A stretch of 64,000 nt of DNA from Burkholderiales bacterium (GCA_025927765.1 JAICKU010000005.1:1-64000), one strand, 5' to 3'. Counted from the first letter of the stretch, positions 44,179 through 53,519 are shown. The notes: generated by a model not told the origin, from the letters alone. Made by a program: numbers and translations.

Positions 44179-46836
44179 CTACACGGTCCACGGCGCGGGC
44201 TTCGACGGATCGATGCCGTACTTCTTCATCGCTTCAGCCACCTTCGCGGCCGGCACCGCGCCGTCGTCCGCGAGCGCCTTCAGCGCCGCGACCGCAACGT
44301 AGAAGCGATCGACCTCGAAGAAGTGACGCAGCTTTTCGCGCGTATCGGAGCGGCCGAAGCCGTCGGTGCCGAGCACGAGGAAACGTCGCCGCACGTACGG
44401 CCGGATCTGCTCCGGGTACGCCCGGACGTAGTCGGTGGCCGCGATCACCGGGCCCTTCGTGCCGCCGAGGCAGCGCTCGAGATGCGACAGCTCGGGCTTC
44501 TCGTTCGGGTGCAGCGTGTTGTTGCGCTCGACGGCGCGGCCGTCGCGCGCCAGCTCGGTAAACGACGGGCAGCTCCACAGGTCCGATTCGACGCCCCAGT
44601 CGCTCCGAAGCAGGTCGGCCGCGGCGATCACCTCGCGGAAGATGGTGCCCGAGCCCAGCAGCTGCACGCGCGGCGCCTTCGCTTTGGCGTCGCCGCCGCC
44701 GAAGCGGTACATGCCCTTGATGATCGAGGCTTCCGCGCCTTCCGGCATCGCCGGATGCTGGTAGTTCTCGTTCATCACCGTGATGTAGTAGTAGACGTCC
44801 TGCTGCTCGGCGTACATGCGCCGCAGCCCGTCCTGGACGATCACCGCCACTTCGTAGGAGAACGTGGGATCGTACGAAATGCAGTTCGGGATCGTCGACG
44901 CGTACACCTGCGACTGCCCGTCCTCGTGCTGCAGGCCTTCGCCATTGAGCGTGGTACGCCCGGCGGTGCCGCCGAGCAGGAAGCCGCGGCAGCGCATGTC
45001 GCCGGCGGCCCACGCGAAATCGCCGAAGCGCTGGAACCCGAACATCGAGTAGAAGATGAAGAACGGGATCATCGGCACGTCGTGCGTCGAATAGCTCGAC
45101 GCCGCCGCCATCCAGTCGCACATCGCGCCCGCTTCGTTGATGCCCTCCTGCAGGATCTGTCCGCGCTTGTCCTCCTTGTAGAACATGAGCTGATCGCGAT
45201 CCTCGGGCGTGTAGAGCTGCCCGAGCTGGTTCCAGATCGCGAGCTGGCGGAACATGCCCTCCATGCCGAACGTGCGCGATTCGTCAGGCACGATCGGCAC
45301 GACGTGCTGCCCGAGGTTCTTGTCGCGGATCAGCATCTGCAGGATCTGCACGAACGCCATCGTCGACGAGATCTCGCGCTCGCCGGTGCTGCCGAGGAAG
45401 CGCTGGAACGTGGCGAGCGGCGGCACGACGAGCGGCTTCGATTTCGTGCGCCGCGCGGGCAGGTACCCACCGAGCTCCATGCGCCGCGCGCGCATGTACT
45501 CGAGCTCCTTCGAGCCTTCCTCGAACTTGACGTACGGCACTTCGTCGATCTTGTCGTCGGGCACCGGGATCTGGAAGCGGTCGCGGAAGACACGCACCGC
45601 ATCGCCATGCATCTTCTTCTGCTGGTGCGTGACGTTCTGGGCTTCGCCGGCGCCGATGCCCATGCCGTAGCCCTTGATCGTCTTGGCGAGGATCACCGTG
45701 GGCTGGCCCTTGTGATGGACGGCCGCGTGGTACGCCGCGAACACCTTGTGCGGATCGTGGCCGCCGCGGTTCAGGTTCCACACGTCCTCGTCGGAATAAT
45801 CGGCGACCATCTCCTTCAGTTCCGGCGTGTTGAAGAAGTACTCGCGCACGTACGCGCCGTCCTTCGCCTTGAACGTCTGGTACTCGCCGTCGAGCGCTTC
45901 CATCATCCGGCGCATCAGGATGCCCTTCTTGTCGCGCGCGAGCAGCGCATCCCAGCGCGAGCCCCAGATCACCTTGATCACGTTCCAGCCGGCGCCGCGG
46001 AAATCGCTTTCGAGCTCCTGGATGATCTTGCCGTTGCCGCGCACCGGACCGTCGAGGCGCTGCAGGTTGCAGTTGATGACGAAGATCAGGTTGTCGAGGT
46101 TCTCGCGCGACGCCATGCCGATCGCGCCCATCGACTCGGGCTCGTCCATCTCGCCGTCGCCGCAGAACACCCAGACCTTCCGGCCTTCGGTATTCGCCAT
46201 GCCGCGGTCGTTCATGTACTTCATGAACCGCGCCTGGTAGATGGCCATCAGCGGGCCGAGCCCCATCGACACCGTCGGGAACTGCCAGAACGTGGGCATC
46301 AGCCACGGGTGCGGATACGACGCGATCCCGTGTCCGTCGACTTCCTGCCGGAAATTGTCGAGCTGGTCTTCGGTGAGCCGGCCGAGCAGGAACGCGCGCG
46401 AATAGATGCCCGGGGCGCTATGCCCCTGGATGAACACGAGGTCGCCCGCGTGCTTGTCGGACATCCCGTGCCAGAAATGATTGAAGCCCACGTCGTAGAG
46501 CGTGGCCGCCGACGCGTAGCTCGCGATGTGACCGCCGACGTTCGTGTGCTTGTTCGCGCGCACCACCATCGCCATCGCGTTCCACCGCGTGAACGAGCGG
46601 ATGCGATGCTCGAGCGCCTGGTCGCCGGGGATGCGCACCTGCCGGTCGAGCGGGATCGTGTTGACGTACGCGGTGTTCGCGGAGAACGGCAGGAACGCGC
46701 CGGAGCGACGCGCCTTCTCGATCAGCTGCTCGATCAGGAAATGCGCGCGGTCGGGGCCCTGCGTGTCGAGCACGCCGTCGAGCGCGTCGAGCCATTCGCG
46801 GGTTTCCTGGGGGTCGATGTCGGGGATGCGGTCCAT
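44179..46836 (-). CDS. aceE: Pyruvate dehydrogenase E1 component, homodimeric type
   Basis: An 885-residue AceE that decarboxylates pyruvate with thiamine diphosphate and passes the acetyl group to AceF. The GDGEMDEPESMGAIGMASRENLDNLIFVINCNLQRLDGPVRGNGK block is the ThDP-binding motif (GDG to NCN). MNENYQHPAMPEG and VLGTDGFGRSDTREKLRHFFEVD near the C-terminus are typical of the family. The length is normal. The start at 46836 follows a region with a TACAAT hexamer (minus strand, 46983-46978) that could be a -10 element. MFS and 5-FCL genes lie upstream on the same strand. Confidence 0.96.
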   Translation of the reverse strand: MDRIPDIDPQETREWLDALDGVLDTQGPDRAHFLIEQLIEKARRSGAFLPFSANTAYVNTIPLDRQVRIPGDQALEHRIRSFTRWNAMAMVVRANKHTNVGGHIASYASAATLYDVGFNHFWHGMSDKHAGDLVFIQGHSAPGIYSRAFLLGRLTEDQLDNFRQEVDGHGIASYPHPWLMPTFWQFPTVSMGLGPLMAIYQARFMKYMNDRGMANTEGRKVWVFCGDGEMDEPESMGAIGMASRENLDNLIFVINCNLQRLDGPVRGNGKIIQELESDFRGAGWNVIKVIWGSRWDALLARDKKGILMRRMMEALDGEYQTFKAKDGAYVREYFFNTPELKEMVADYSDEDVWNLNRGGHDPHKVFAAYHAAVHHKGQPTVILAKTIKGYGMGIGAGEAQNVTHQQKKMHGDAVRVFRDRFQIPVPDDKIDEVPYVKFEEGSKELEYMRARRMELGGYLPARRTKSKPLVVPPLATFQRFLGSTGEREISSTMAFVQILQMLIRDKNLGQHVVPIVPDESRTFGMEGMFRQLAIWNQLGQLYTPEDRDQLMFYKEDKRGQILQEGINEAGAMCDWMAAASSYSTHDVPMIPFFIFYSMFGFQRFGDFAWAAGDMRCRGFLLGGTAGRTTLNGEGLQHEDGQSQVYASTIPNCISYDPTFSYEVAVIVQDGLRRMYAEQQDVYYYITVMNENYQHPAMPEGAEASIIKGMYRFGGGDAKAKAPRVQLLGSGTIFREVIAAADLLRSDWGVESDLWSCPSFTELARDGRAVERNNTLHPNEKPELSHLERCLGGTKGPVIAATDYVRAYPEQIRPYVRRRFLVLGTDGFGRSDTREKLRHFFEVDRFYVAVAALKALADDGAVPAAKVAEAMKKYGIDPSKPAPWTV

Positions 46837-46984
46837 GTCGTCGGGGATCAGAGGTCAGGTAACAGGGAACAGACACACCGCGCCCTCGTGAGGCGGCGGT
46901 GGCCGCAGGCATGCGCGTGCGTGGCGCCGCCGGTGAGACACCGGGCAGGCGGCACCGTTGCGCAGATCACGCAGCCCATTGTAA

Positions 46985-48235
46985 TCATCCCGCGTCTCTG
47001 GCCCGCGACGCCCGCGCCCTGGCCCCTCTATCCTGGCCCCTGGCCCCTGCAAGCAACCCCAGCGCCGCAACGACGCTCGCAGCACCGAACACCGCGAACC
47101 CGACGCGATAACTGCCGGTGACCGACGACAGCAGCGCGAACACCGGCGGCCCGACGACGACGCCGGCGAACGTGACGAAGCCGGTCGCGCCGGTGACCTT
47201 GCCGGCGCTTCCCGGCGGCGCATGGCGCGCCACTTCCGACAGTTGCACGCCGTTCCAGCCGATCGCCGTCGCTCCGAAGACGGCCGCGAGCGCGATCACG
47301 GCGGCGCCGGGCCAGCGCGCGGTCGCGAGCGCCGTCGCGAGGCCGCACACGCCGGCGAGCATGCCCACCAGCGCCAGCACGTGCCGCGGCGCAAGCCAGC
47401 GATCGGCGACGTATCCCCAGCCGATGCGGCCGGCGACGCCGCCGAGCGTCGCGGCGGTGAGCGCGAGCCCCGCCGCGACGAGCGTGTACGCGAGGCCTTC
47501 GGTCAGGTGCACGACGAGAAAGCTCGTCAGGCACACCTGCGTCGCCGAATATGCGAGCGACACGAGCGCGAGGTCGCGGAGCGCCCGCGACGTGCGCAGG
47601 ATGGCGAGCGGCGCGAACAAGTCGCGCAACGCGACGCGACCACGCGGGCGGCGGTCGGCGTCGAGCCCGCTTCGCACCGGCTGCGACGCCGCAACGACGA
47701 CGATGCCGACGAGCGCCACCAGCGCGAACGCCACGCGCCAGCCCGACGCGAGCGCGAGCGCCGGCAACAGCGCGCCGGAGAGTGCGGCGCCGGCCGGCAC
47801 GCCGGTTTGCTTGATCGAGAACGTGAGCGCCATCCGCGACGGCGGTGCCGTCCGCTGCAGCAGTTGCGACGATGCCGGCGTGATCGGCCCGTAGCCGATG
47901 CCGATCACGACCGCGGCCAGCGCGAGCAGGGACATTGCCGACGCCGGCGCGAGCGCCATCGCCGCCACGCCGAGCGCGCAGAATACGACGCACACCTGCG
48001 ACACGCGGATCGAGCCGTAGCGCTCGATGAAGCTGCCGCAGGCAAGGCTCGCCGCCATCGCGCCTGCGTAGACGATGCCCACGAAGAGGCCCACGTAGCT
48101 CGCCTGCACGCCGAAATCGCGCGCGAGCTCCGGGGCGAGCACCGCCGTCGCGGTGGCCGCGAACGACGTGTAGACCTGGATCGCGAGCGTGGCGGCGAGC
48201 GCGACGCTCGCCGTGCGCGCTGCCGCGTCGTTCAT
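46985..48235 (-). CDS. MFS transporter
   Basis: A 416-residue major facilitator superfamily protein with about twelve helices. The first half has GIVYAGAMAASLACGSFIERYGSIRVSQ, the loop between helices 2 and 3, and GIGYGPITPASSQLLQR. The second half has GRIGWGYVADRWLAPRHVL, a good MFS mate motif. The arrangement suits a CynX/NarK-like or sugar/drug efflux member, but the substrate is unknown. Its start overlaps the 5-FCL stop by 4 bases. The last 25 residues are basic and repetitive in Arg and Ala. Confidence 0.87.
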   Translation of the reverse strand: MNDAAARTASVALAATLAIQVYTSFAATATAVLAPELARDFGVQASYVGLFVGIVYAGAMAASLACGSFIERYGSIRVSQVCVVFCALGVAAMALAPASAMSLLALAAVVIGIGYGPITPASSQLLQRTAPPSRMALTFSIKQTGVPAGAALSGALLPALALASGWRVAFALVALVGIVVVAASQPVRSGLDADRRPRGRVALRDLFAPLAILRTSRALRDLALVSLAYSATQVCLTSFLVVHLTEGLAYTLVAAGLALTAATLGGVAGRIGWGYVADRWLAPRHVLALVGMLAGVCGLATALATARWPGAAVIALAAVFGATAIGWNGVQLSEVARHAPPGSAGKVTGATGFVTFAGVVVGPPVFALLSSVTGSYRVGFAVFGAASVVAALGLLAGARGQDRGARARASRARDAG

Positions 48236-48840
48236 GGGCGTACGCAGCGAATCGTGCGTCGCTCCGTGACGATCCAGTCGACGCCCGTGTCGTGCGGCGC
48301 CGTGGGCACGCTGTCGGCGACCTGCAGCTCGAACGCGCCGGCAATGCGCGTCGACGACGCCGGCAACAGCGGCAAGAGCCGGTCGTAATAGCCGCCGCCG
48401 TAGCCGAGCCTGCGGCCATGCACGTCGAACGCGATGCCGGGCACCAGCACGACGTCGAAGCGCTCGAGCGGCACCATCGCGCAGCGTGCGCGCGGCTCGG
48501 GAATGCCGCGGTAACCGGCCTCGACGTCGTCGTCGAGCGATTCGATGCAAAGCGGCTGCAGCATGCGCGCGTGCCGGTCGACGCGCGGTGCGGCGACGAG
48601 CTTGCCCGCAGCGAGCGCCGCGCGCACGACCAGCGTCGCATCCCATTCGCTGCGGTACGGAAGCGTCGCGAGGATCGCGTGCGCGTTCGCGAACGCGTCG
48701 AGCGCGCCGATGCGATCGGCGATCGCGCGCGAGGCTTCGGCGCGCGCCTCGACGCTCATGCAATCGCGTGCGGAGGCGACCGCCTGGCGCAGCACCAGCT
48801 TCTCCTCGCGCACGCCGGCATGGCGGGTCGTCTCGCTCAT
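48232..48840 (-). CDS. 5-formyltetrahydrofolate cyclo-ligase
   Basis: A 202-residue enzyme of the YgfA/MTHFS family, converting 5-formyl-THF plus ATP to methenyl-THF. VREEKLVLRQAVASARDCMS at the N-terminus, LATLPYRSEWDATLVV, and VLVPGIAFDVHGRRLGYGGGYYDRLLP, the signature, are all present. ATG 48840 gives MSETTRHAG; an in-frame ATG at 48858 adds six residues but would overlap a TATAAT hexamer. It heads the 5-FCL-MFS pair, divergent from pepP. In other bacteria 6S RNA is often near this gene; none was recognised here. Confidence 0.9.
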   Translation of the reverse strand: MSETTRHAGVREEKLVLRQAVASARDCMSVEARAEASRAIADRIGALDAFANAHAILATLPYRSEWDATLVVRAALAAGKLVAAPRVDRHARMLQPLCIESLDDDVEAGYRGIPEPRARCAMVPLERFDVVLVPGIAFDVHGRRLGYGGGYYDRLLPLLPASSTRIAGAFELQVADSVPTAPHDTGVDWIVTERRTIRCVRP

Positions 48841-48845
48841 CGCCC

Positions 48846-48851
48846 TATAAT
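48846..48851 (+). promoter_or_regulatory. Candidate -10 hexamer for pepP
   Basis: A perfect TATAAT, 42 bases upstream of the pepP ATG, in the short divergent region with the 5-FCL gene. There is no strong -35 element at 16-18 bases. The position would give a leader of about 30 bases. Confidence 0.4.
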
Positions 48852-48892
48852 GGCCCATCGTCCTCGCATTGTTCCGTTCCGCCTTGTCAACG

Positions 48893-50212
48893 ATGAATCA
48901 CGCCCATCAGGTTTACCGTTCCCGCCGCGAAGCCTTGCTGGCGTCGATGCGCGCACGAAGCGGCGGCGGTGTCGCGCTCGTGCCGACGGCGGCGGAGGTC
49001 GCGCGCAACCGCGATTCGACCTTTCCGTATCGCCACGACAGCTATTTCTATTATCTGACGGGTTTTCCGGAGCCCGAGGCAGTGATCGCGCTCGTCGCCG
49101 ATCCCGAAGGCGATCGCCACGTGCTGTTCTGCCGCGAAAAGAACGAGGAACGCGAGATCTGGGACGGCTTTCGCTACGGCCCCGACGCGGCGCGCGAGAT
49201 CTTCGGCTTCGACGAGGCCTATCCGATTTCCGAACTCGGTGAAACGCTGCCGAAGATCGCGTCGGACCGTCCGGCGCTCTTCACGCCACTGGGCTTGTTC
49301 GAGCCCTGGGACCGGCGCGTGACCGATCTTCTGAACGAGGTGCGTGCCCGCGCCCGCACCGGGGTGTCGGCGCCCGAGGAGATCGTCGACGTGCGTGGCG
49401 TGCTCGACACGATGCGCCTCGTCAAGGACGAGCACGAGCTCGCGCTGATGCGCCGCGCGGGCGCGATCTCGGGTGCGGCGCATCTGCGCGCCATGCGCGC
49501 CACGCATCCCGGGATGTACGAATACCAGGTCGAGGCGGAACTCATGCACGAGTTCCTGCGCGAGGGCGCGCAGGCGGTTGCGTACAGCTCGATCGTCGCC
49601 TCGGGGCCGAACGCGTGCGTGCTGCACTACCGCGAGAACAACCGGCAAATGAACGACGGCGACCTGCTGCTGATCGACGCCGGCTGCGAATACCAGGGCT
49701 ACGCCTCCGACATCACGCGCACGTACCCGGTGAACGGGCGCTTCACCGGAGCCCAGAAGGACGTCTACGAGATCGTGCTCGCGGCGCAGCTCGCGTGCAT
49801 CGACGTGGTGAAGCCGGGTGTGGCCTTCCACGACTATCACAAGGTCGCCGAGCGCGTGCTCGCGCAGGGTTTCATCGATCTCGGCCTCATCGCGGGACCG
49901 CTCGACGAGGCGCTCGAGAAGGGCACGTACAAGCAGTTCTACATGCATCGCGCCGGCCACTGGCTCGGCATGGACGTGCACGATGCGGGGCTCTATCAGG
50001 TGAAGGGCGAGTCGATGCGGCTCGTGCCCGGGATGGTGCTCACCGTCGAGCCCGGCGCGTACATCCGTGCGGCCGACAACGTGCCCGAGCGCTTCTGGAA
50101 CATCGGGGTGCGCATCGAGGACGACGTCGTCGTGACGCAGGACGGCTGCGAGAACCTGACGCCGATCGCCCCGAAGACCGTCGCCGACATCGAAGCCGTC
50201 GTCGGCCGGTGA
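48893..50212 (+). CDS. pepP: Xaa-Pro aminopeptidase (aminopeptidase P)
   Basis: A 439-residue aminopeptidase P that removes N-terminal residues before proline. The creatinase-like N-terminal domain (RRDSTFPYRHDSYFYYLTGFPEPEAV-type start) is followed by the pita-bread catalytic domain. The metal ligands are LLIDAGCEYQGYASDITRTYPV (two Asp), HRAGHWLGMDVHD (His), VEPGAYI (Glu) and GVRIEDDVV (Glu). ATG 48893 was preferred to an upstream in-frame TTG at 48869. It overlaps the UbiH-type gene by 4 bases, an arrangement common in betaproteobacteria and gammaproteobacteria. Confidence 0.94.
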   Translation: MNHAHQVYRSRREALLASMRARSGGGVALVPTAAEVARNRDSTFPYRHDSYFYYLTGFPEPEAVIALVADPEGDRHVLFCREKNEEREIWDGFRYGPDAAREIFGFDEAYPISELGETLPKIASDRPALFTPLGLFEPWDRRVTDLLNEVRARARTGVSAPEEIVDVRGVLDTMRLVKDEHELALMRRAGAISGAAHLRAMRATHPGMYEYQVEAELMHEFLREGAQAVAYSSIVASGPNACVLHYRENNRQMNDGDLLLIDAGCEYQGYASDITRTYPVNGRFTGAQKDVYEIVLAAQLACIDVVKPGVAFHDYHKVAERVLAQGFIDLGLIAGPLDEALEKGTYKQFYMHRAGHWLGMDVHDAGLYQVKGESMRLVPGMVLTVEPGAYIRAADNVPERFWNIGVRIEDDVVVTQDGCENLTPIAPKTVADIEAVVGR

Positions 50213-51357
50213 CTCGTGACGTCGCCATCGCCGGTGCCGGGCCGGTCGGGGCGACGCTCGCGCTGTTCGTCGCCGACGCCGATCTCGACCTCGCGATCGT
50301 CGACGCGCGTCACGAAGGCGACGCCGGACGCGACCGCGCGCTCGCGCTGTCGCACGGCGCGCGGCTGATCTTCGAGCGCCTGCGCCTCTGGACCGCGCTG
50401 TGTGCGCAGGCGGGCGCGGTCACGCCGATCGCGCAAATCGACATCTCGCAGGCGCGCGGCTTCGGCGGCGTGCGCCTCGACGCGGCGGAACAGGCCGTGC
50501 CCGCGCTGGGTTACGTCGTGTCGTATCGCGCGCTGCAGCGCGTGCTCGACGAGGCGCTCGCGCGCGCCGGCGTCGTCGTGGCTTTCGGCACGCGCGTGCG
50601 CGGTGTGGCCGCATCGACGGACGCGGCGACGTTCGAGCTCGAGAACGCGCCGCCGCTCCGCGCCCGGCTCGGCGTCGTCGCCGACGGTGCCGGCACGCCC
50701 ATCGCAAGCATCGCGCGGCAGCGCCACGATTACCGCCAGTGCGCGGTGGTCGGTGAAGTGTGGCTCGACCATCCTCACGGCGGCGTCGCGTACGAGCGCT
50801 TCACGGCCGACGGCCCTGTCGCGCTGCTGCCCGAGCGCGACCACTACGCGCTCGTGTGGACGTGTGCGCCCGACGAAGCATCGCGCCTGTTGCAACTGCC
50901 CGACGACGCGTTCCTCGGCGAGCTCTCCGCGCACTTCGGTGCACGCGTGCGGCGCTTCGTGCGCGTGGCGGAGCGGCGCGCGTTCCCGCTCGCGCTCGAC
51001 GTCGCGCGCAATCCGACGCAACCGCACCTCGCCGTGGTCGGCAATGCCGCGCAGGCGCTGCATCCGATCGCCGGGCAGGGCTTCAACCTCGGGCTGCGCG
51101 ATGCCTACGACCTCGCGCGCACGATCCTCGACACGCCCCGCGCGCAACTCGGCGAGCCCGCAATGCTCGCGCGCTATCGGCAGCGCCGCACGCTCGATCG
51201 GCGCGCCGGCATCGCCTTCACGCACGGACTCGTGCAACTGTTCGGCAACGATCTGCCGTGGCTGCGCGTGCCGCGCGGCCTCGGCATGGTCGCGCTCGAC
51301 ACGCTGCCCTTCGCCAAGCGCGCGTTCAGCCGCGCAATGCTCTACGGCCTGCGCTGA
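50209..51357 (+). CDS. UbiH/UbiF-type FAD-dependent ubiquinone hydroxylase
   Basis: A 382-residue class-A flavoprotein monooxygenase. VAIAGAGPVGATLALFVADADLDLAIVDA binds FAD, the VVADGAGTPI segment holds the DG motif, and VVGNAAQALHPIAGQGFNLGLRDAYDLA is the GD-type block of the UbiH/UbiF/UbiI group. It should hydroxylate the ring of a ubiquinone precursor. Which position (C1, C5 or C6) cannot be told here. The GTG start overlaps the pepP stop as GTGA. pepP-ubiH is a common gene pair. Confidence 0.9.
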   Translation: MTRDVAIAGAGPVGATLALFVADADLDLAIVDARHEGDAGRDRALALSHGARLIFERLRLWTALCAQAGAVTPIAQIDISQARGFGGVRLDAAEQAVPALGYVVSYRALQRVLDEALARAGVVVAFGTRVRGVAASTDAATFELENAPPLRARLGVVADGAGTPIASIARQRHDYRQCAVVGEVWLDHPHGGVAYERFTADGPVALLPERDHYALVWTCAPDEASRLLQLPDDAFLGELSAHFGARVRRFVRVAERRAFPLALDVARNPTQPHLAVVGNAAQALHPIAGQGFNLGLRDAYDLARTILDTPRAQLGEPAMLARYRQRRTLDRRAGIAFTHGLVQLFGNDLPWLRVPRGLGMVALDTLPFAKRAFSRAMLYGLR

Positions 51358-51500
51358 CGTAAGCGGCGTCTTCCGGAATCGACCTACACGGCTACACGCA
51401 GGCGGCCGGCTGCGGTTCGATGCTCCGCTTCGCACAATGGAACGACTGGCTCGCGCTTGTGCGGGCCTCCGTTCCACAAGGATCGAAAGGAGAGCATCGC

Positions 51501-52319
51501 ATGAAACCAAGGCTTTGGATGCAGATCGCCGGCGTAGCGTCGGCCGTCGGCCTCGCCGGCACCGCGATCGCGAACGACAACGCGATCGGGCAGAACGCGC
51601 AGGCGACGAACGAAAGAGCAGCGAGCGTGATCGATCAGGCGACGCCGCGGCCCGCCGATGCGCGGGGGATCGACGCCGCGCTGCAATCGGGCGATGTCAA
51701 CGGCACCGCGTCGTCCACGTCGGCGAACGAGCTCAATGGCCATTCATCGTCGAGGTCGCGAAGCGAGGTCGACACCAACGCGGCGGCGGCGAGCGACCTC
51801 AACGGCAACGCGTCGTCCGCAAACGACATCAACCACAACTCGTCGTCGTCGAGCGCGAACGACCAGCGCGTCAATGCAGCGGGCGCGAGCGCGAACGGGA
51901 TGAACAACGGGCAAAACGAGAACGAAGGCAGCGCAAGCGGCGCGACGCAGGGCAGCACGATGCAGTCGCCGAAGTCCACCTCGGGACTGACGTCGGGATT
52001 GCCGGGCAACGCGACCGGCAACGGGCGGTTGTCGACGACGAACTCGGGCAATTTCGACGCATGGGCGAGCGACTACGCGTCGCAGCACAACGGCCGCATC
52101 AGCCGCGACGAGTTCCTGAACCAGATGGGCAGGCGCTTCGACCAGCTCGACACGCAGCATCAGGGCTCGCTGACGCCGTATGAGATCGAGGAGATCATCG
52201 TCATGACGCCGGCGCATCCGTCGGCGGCGCAGCCGAGCGGGGTGAACGAATCGCCGGGCGGCGCATCCTCTGCGAACGGCGGCGCGTCGAGCACGACGTC
52301 GAGCGGCAACGTGCAATGA
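51501..52319 (+). CDS. Exported Asn/Ser-rich protein with EF-hand-like C-terminal segment
   Basis: A 272-residue protein with a Sec-type signal peptide (MKPRLWMQIAGVASAVGLAGTAIAN, cleavage near residue 24). Most of the mature part is low complexity in Asn, Ser, Ala and Gly (about residues 30-185). Near residues 185-240 is an EF-hand-like stretch, ISRDEFLNQMGRRFDQLDTQHQGSLTPYEIEEI, that fits the calcium-binding pattern loosely (D-T-Q-H-Q-G-S-L-T-P-Y-E). A Ser/Gly tail follows. GGAGAGC precedes the ATG at 51501. A hairpin follows the stop. The function is unknown. Confidence 0.75.
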   Translation: MKPRLWMQIAGVASAVGLAGTAIANDNAIGQNAQATNERAASVIDQATPRPADARGIDAALQSGDVNGTASSTSANELNGHSSSRSRSEVDTNAAAASDLNGNASSANDINHNSSSSSANDQRVNAAGASANGMNNGQNENEGSASGATQGSTMQSPKSTSGLTSGLPGNATGNGRLSTTNSGNFDAWASDYASQHNGRISRDEFLNQMGRRFDQLDTQHQGSLTPYEIEEIIVMTPAHPSAAQPSGVNESPGGASSANGGASSTTSSGNVQ

Positions 52320-52340
52320 CGCATTCGTACGCGTGAACGA

Positions 52341-52364
52341 AGGCGGCGCCCGAGGGCGCCGCCT
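52341..52364. terminator. GC-rich hairpin after the Asn/Ser-rich protein gene
   Basis: Perfect 11-base arms (AGGCGGCGCCC and complement) with a 2-base loop, 21 bases after the stop codon. No T-run follows, so termination is likely but not certain. It separates this gene from the dusB-fis promoter. Confidence 0.6.
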
Positions 52365-52401
52365 CGCTGTCGACGTCGCGTCGCCGCACGTCCGCCGCAT
52401 G

Positions 52402-52429
52402 TCGACGCGCGGGGGCGAATCGGTATAAT
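52402..52429 (+). promoter_or_regulatory. Candidate dusB-fis promoter
   Basis: TCGACG (four of six matches to TTGACA) and a perfect TATAAT (52424-52429) are separated by 16 bases. The bases after the -10 are TCGAGCCCCCCC, a GC-rich discriminator of the type seen at stringently controlled promoters such as that of E. coli dusB-fis. Start of dusB is 35 bases further on. Confidence 0.6.
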
Positions 52430-52463
52430 TCGAGCCCCCCTGCAGAATTCCCATCCGAAAGAC

Positions 52464-53519
52464 GTGCAAATCGGTAGCCATCCGTTGCCGAACAATCTCG
52501 CCGTTGCGCCGATGGCGGGCGTCACCGACCGACCGTTCCGAATGTTGTGCAAGCGGATGGGTGCGGGATATGCAGTATCGGAAATGGTCGCGGCGAATCC
52601 GAAACTGTGGGGCACCGACAAGTCGCGGCGCCGCACCGATCACGCGGGCGAAGTCGCGCCCGTTGCCGTACAGATCGCCGGCGCCGATCCTGCCATGATG
52701 GCCGACGCAGCGCGCTACAACGTGGATCGCGGCGCGCAGATCATCGACATCAACATGGGCTGCCCGGCGAAGAAGGTGTGCAACGCCGCGGCGGGTTCAG
52801 CGCTCCTCGCCGACGAAGCGCTCGTCGCGTCGATTCTCGATGCGGTCGTACGTGCCGTCGACGTACCGGTCACGCTGAAGATCCGCACGGGCCCGGCACC
52901 TGCACGGCGCAATGCAGTGACGATCGCACGCATCGCCGAGCGTGCCGGCATCGCCGCACTGGCCGTGCACGGCCGCACGCGCGCGTGCATGTTCGTCGGT
53001 GCGGTCGAGTTCGATACGGTGCGCGCGGTGAAGCAGGCGGTTCGCATTCCCGTGTTCGCCAACGGCGACATCAGGGGCCCCGAGCGTGCGCGCGAGGTGC
53101 TCGAACGCACGGGCGCCGACGGCGTGATGATCGGCCGCGCGGCGCAGGGGCGGCCGTGGATCTTCCGCGAGATCGCGCATTACCTCGCCACCGGCCGCCA
53201 CCTGCCTGCACCGACGGTGCGCGAAGCGCACGAAGCGATCGCATTGCACCTCGACGACCACTATGCGTTCTACGGCGAGGAACTCGGCGTGCGCATCGCG
53301 CGCAAGCACCTGCACTGGTACACGGCCGAGCTTCCCGGAGGCGACGTATTTCGCCACCAGGTGAACGCGGCCGTATCGACGGCCGAGCAGCGCGCGGCGG
53401 TCGATGTTTTCTTCGCGCGGCTGGCGTGGAAGAGCGAGCGCCTCGTCTACCGCGACGTCTCTGCAGCAACGAAGGCGCGCGTCCACGCATCGCCGTTGCC
53501 GGAACCGCTCGCGGCATGA
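52464..53519 (+). CDS. dusB: tRNA-dihydrouridine synthase B
   Basis: A 351-residue FMN-dependent tRNA-dihydrouridine synthase, DusB subgroup. VAPMAGVTDRPFRMLCKRMGAG opens the TIM barrel. INMGCPAKKVCNAAAGSALL contains the catalytic Cys, and PVFANGDIRGPERAREVLERTGADGVMIGRAAQGRPWIF is the FMN-phosphate site. A GTG start was used, since no better ATG exists before the conserved residues. It overlaps fis as ATGA, the conserved proteobacterial dusB-fis operon. Confidence 0.94.
   Translation: MQIGSHPLPNNLAVAPMAGVTDRPFRMLCKRMGAGYAVSEMVAANPKLWGTDKSRRRTDHAGEVAPVAVQIAGADPAMMADAARYNVDRGAQIIDINMGCPAKKVCNAAAGSALLADEALVASILDAVVRAVDVPVTLKIRTGPAPARRNAVTIARIAERAGIAALAVHGRTRACMFVGAVEFDTVRAVKQAVRIPVFANGDIRGPERAREVLERTGADGVMIGRAAQGRPWIFREIAHYLATGRHLPAPTVREAHEAIALHLDDHYAFYGEELGVRIARKHLHWYTAELPGGDVFRHQVNAAVSTAEQRAAVDVFFARLAWKSERLVYRDVSAATKARVHASPLPEPLAA

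Noticed and set aside
48780-48900. 6S RNA near the 5-formyl-THF cyclo-ligase gene
   Set aside because: The divergent gap to pepP is only about 50 bases, too short for 6S RNA, and no matching fold is apparent.
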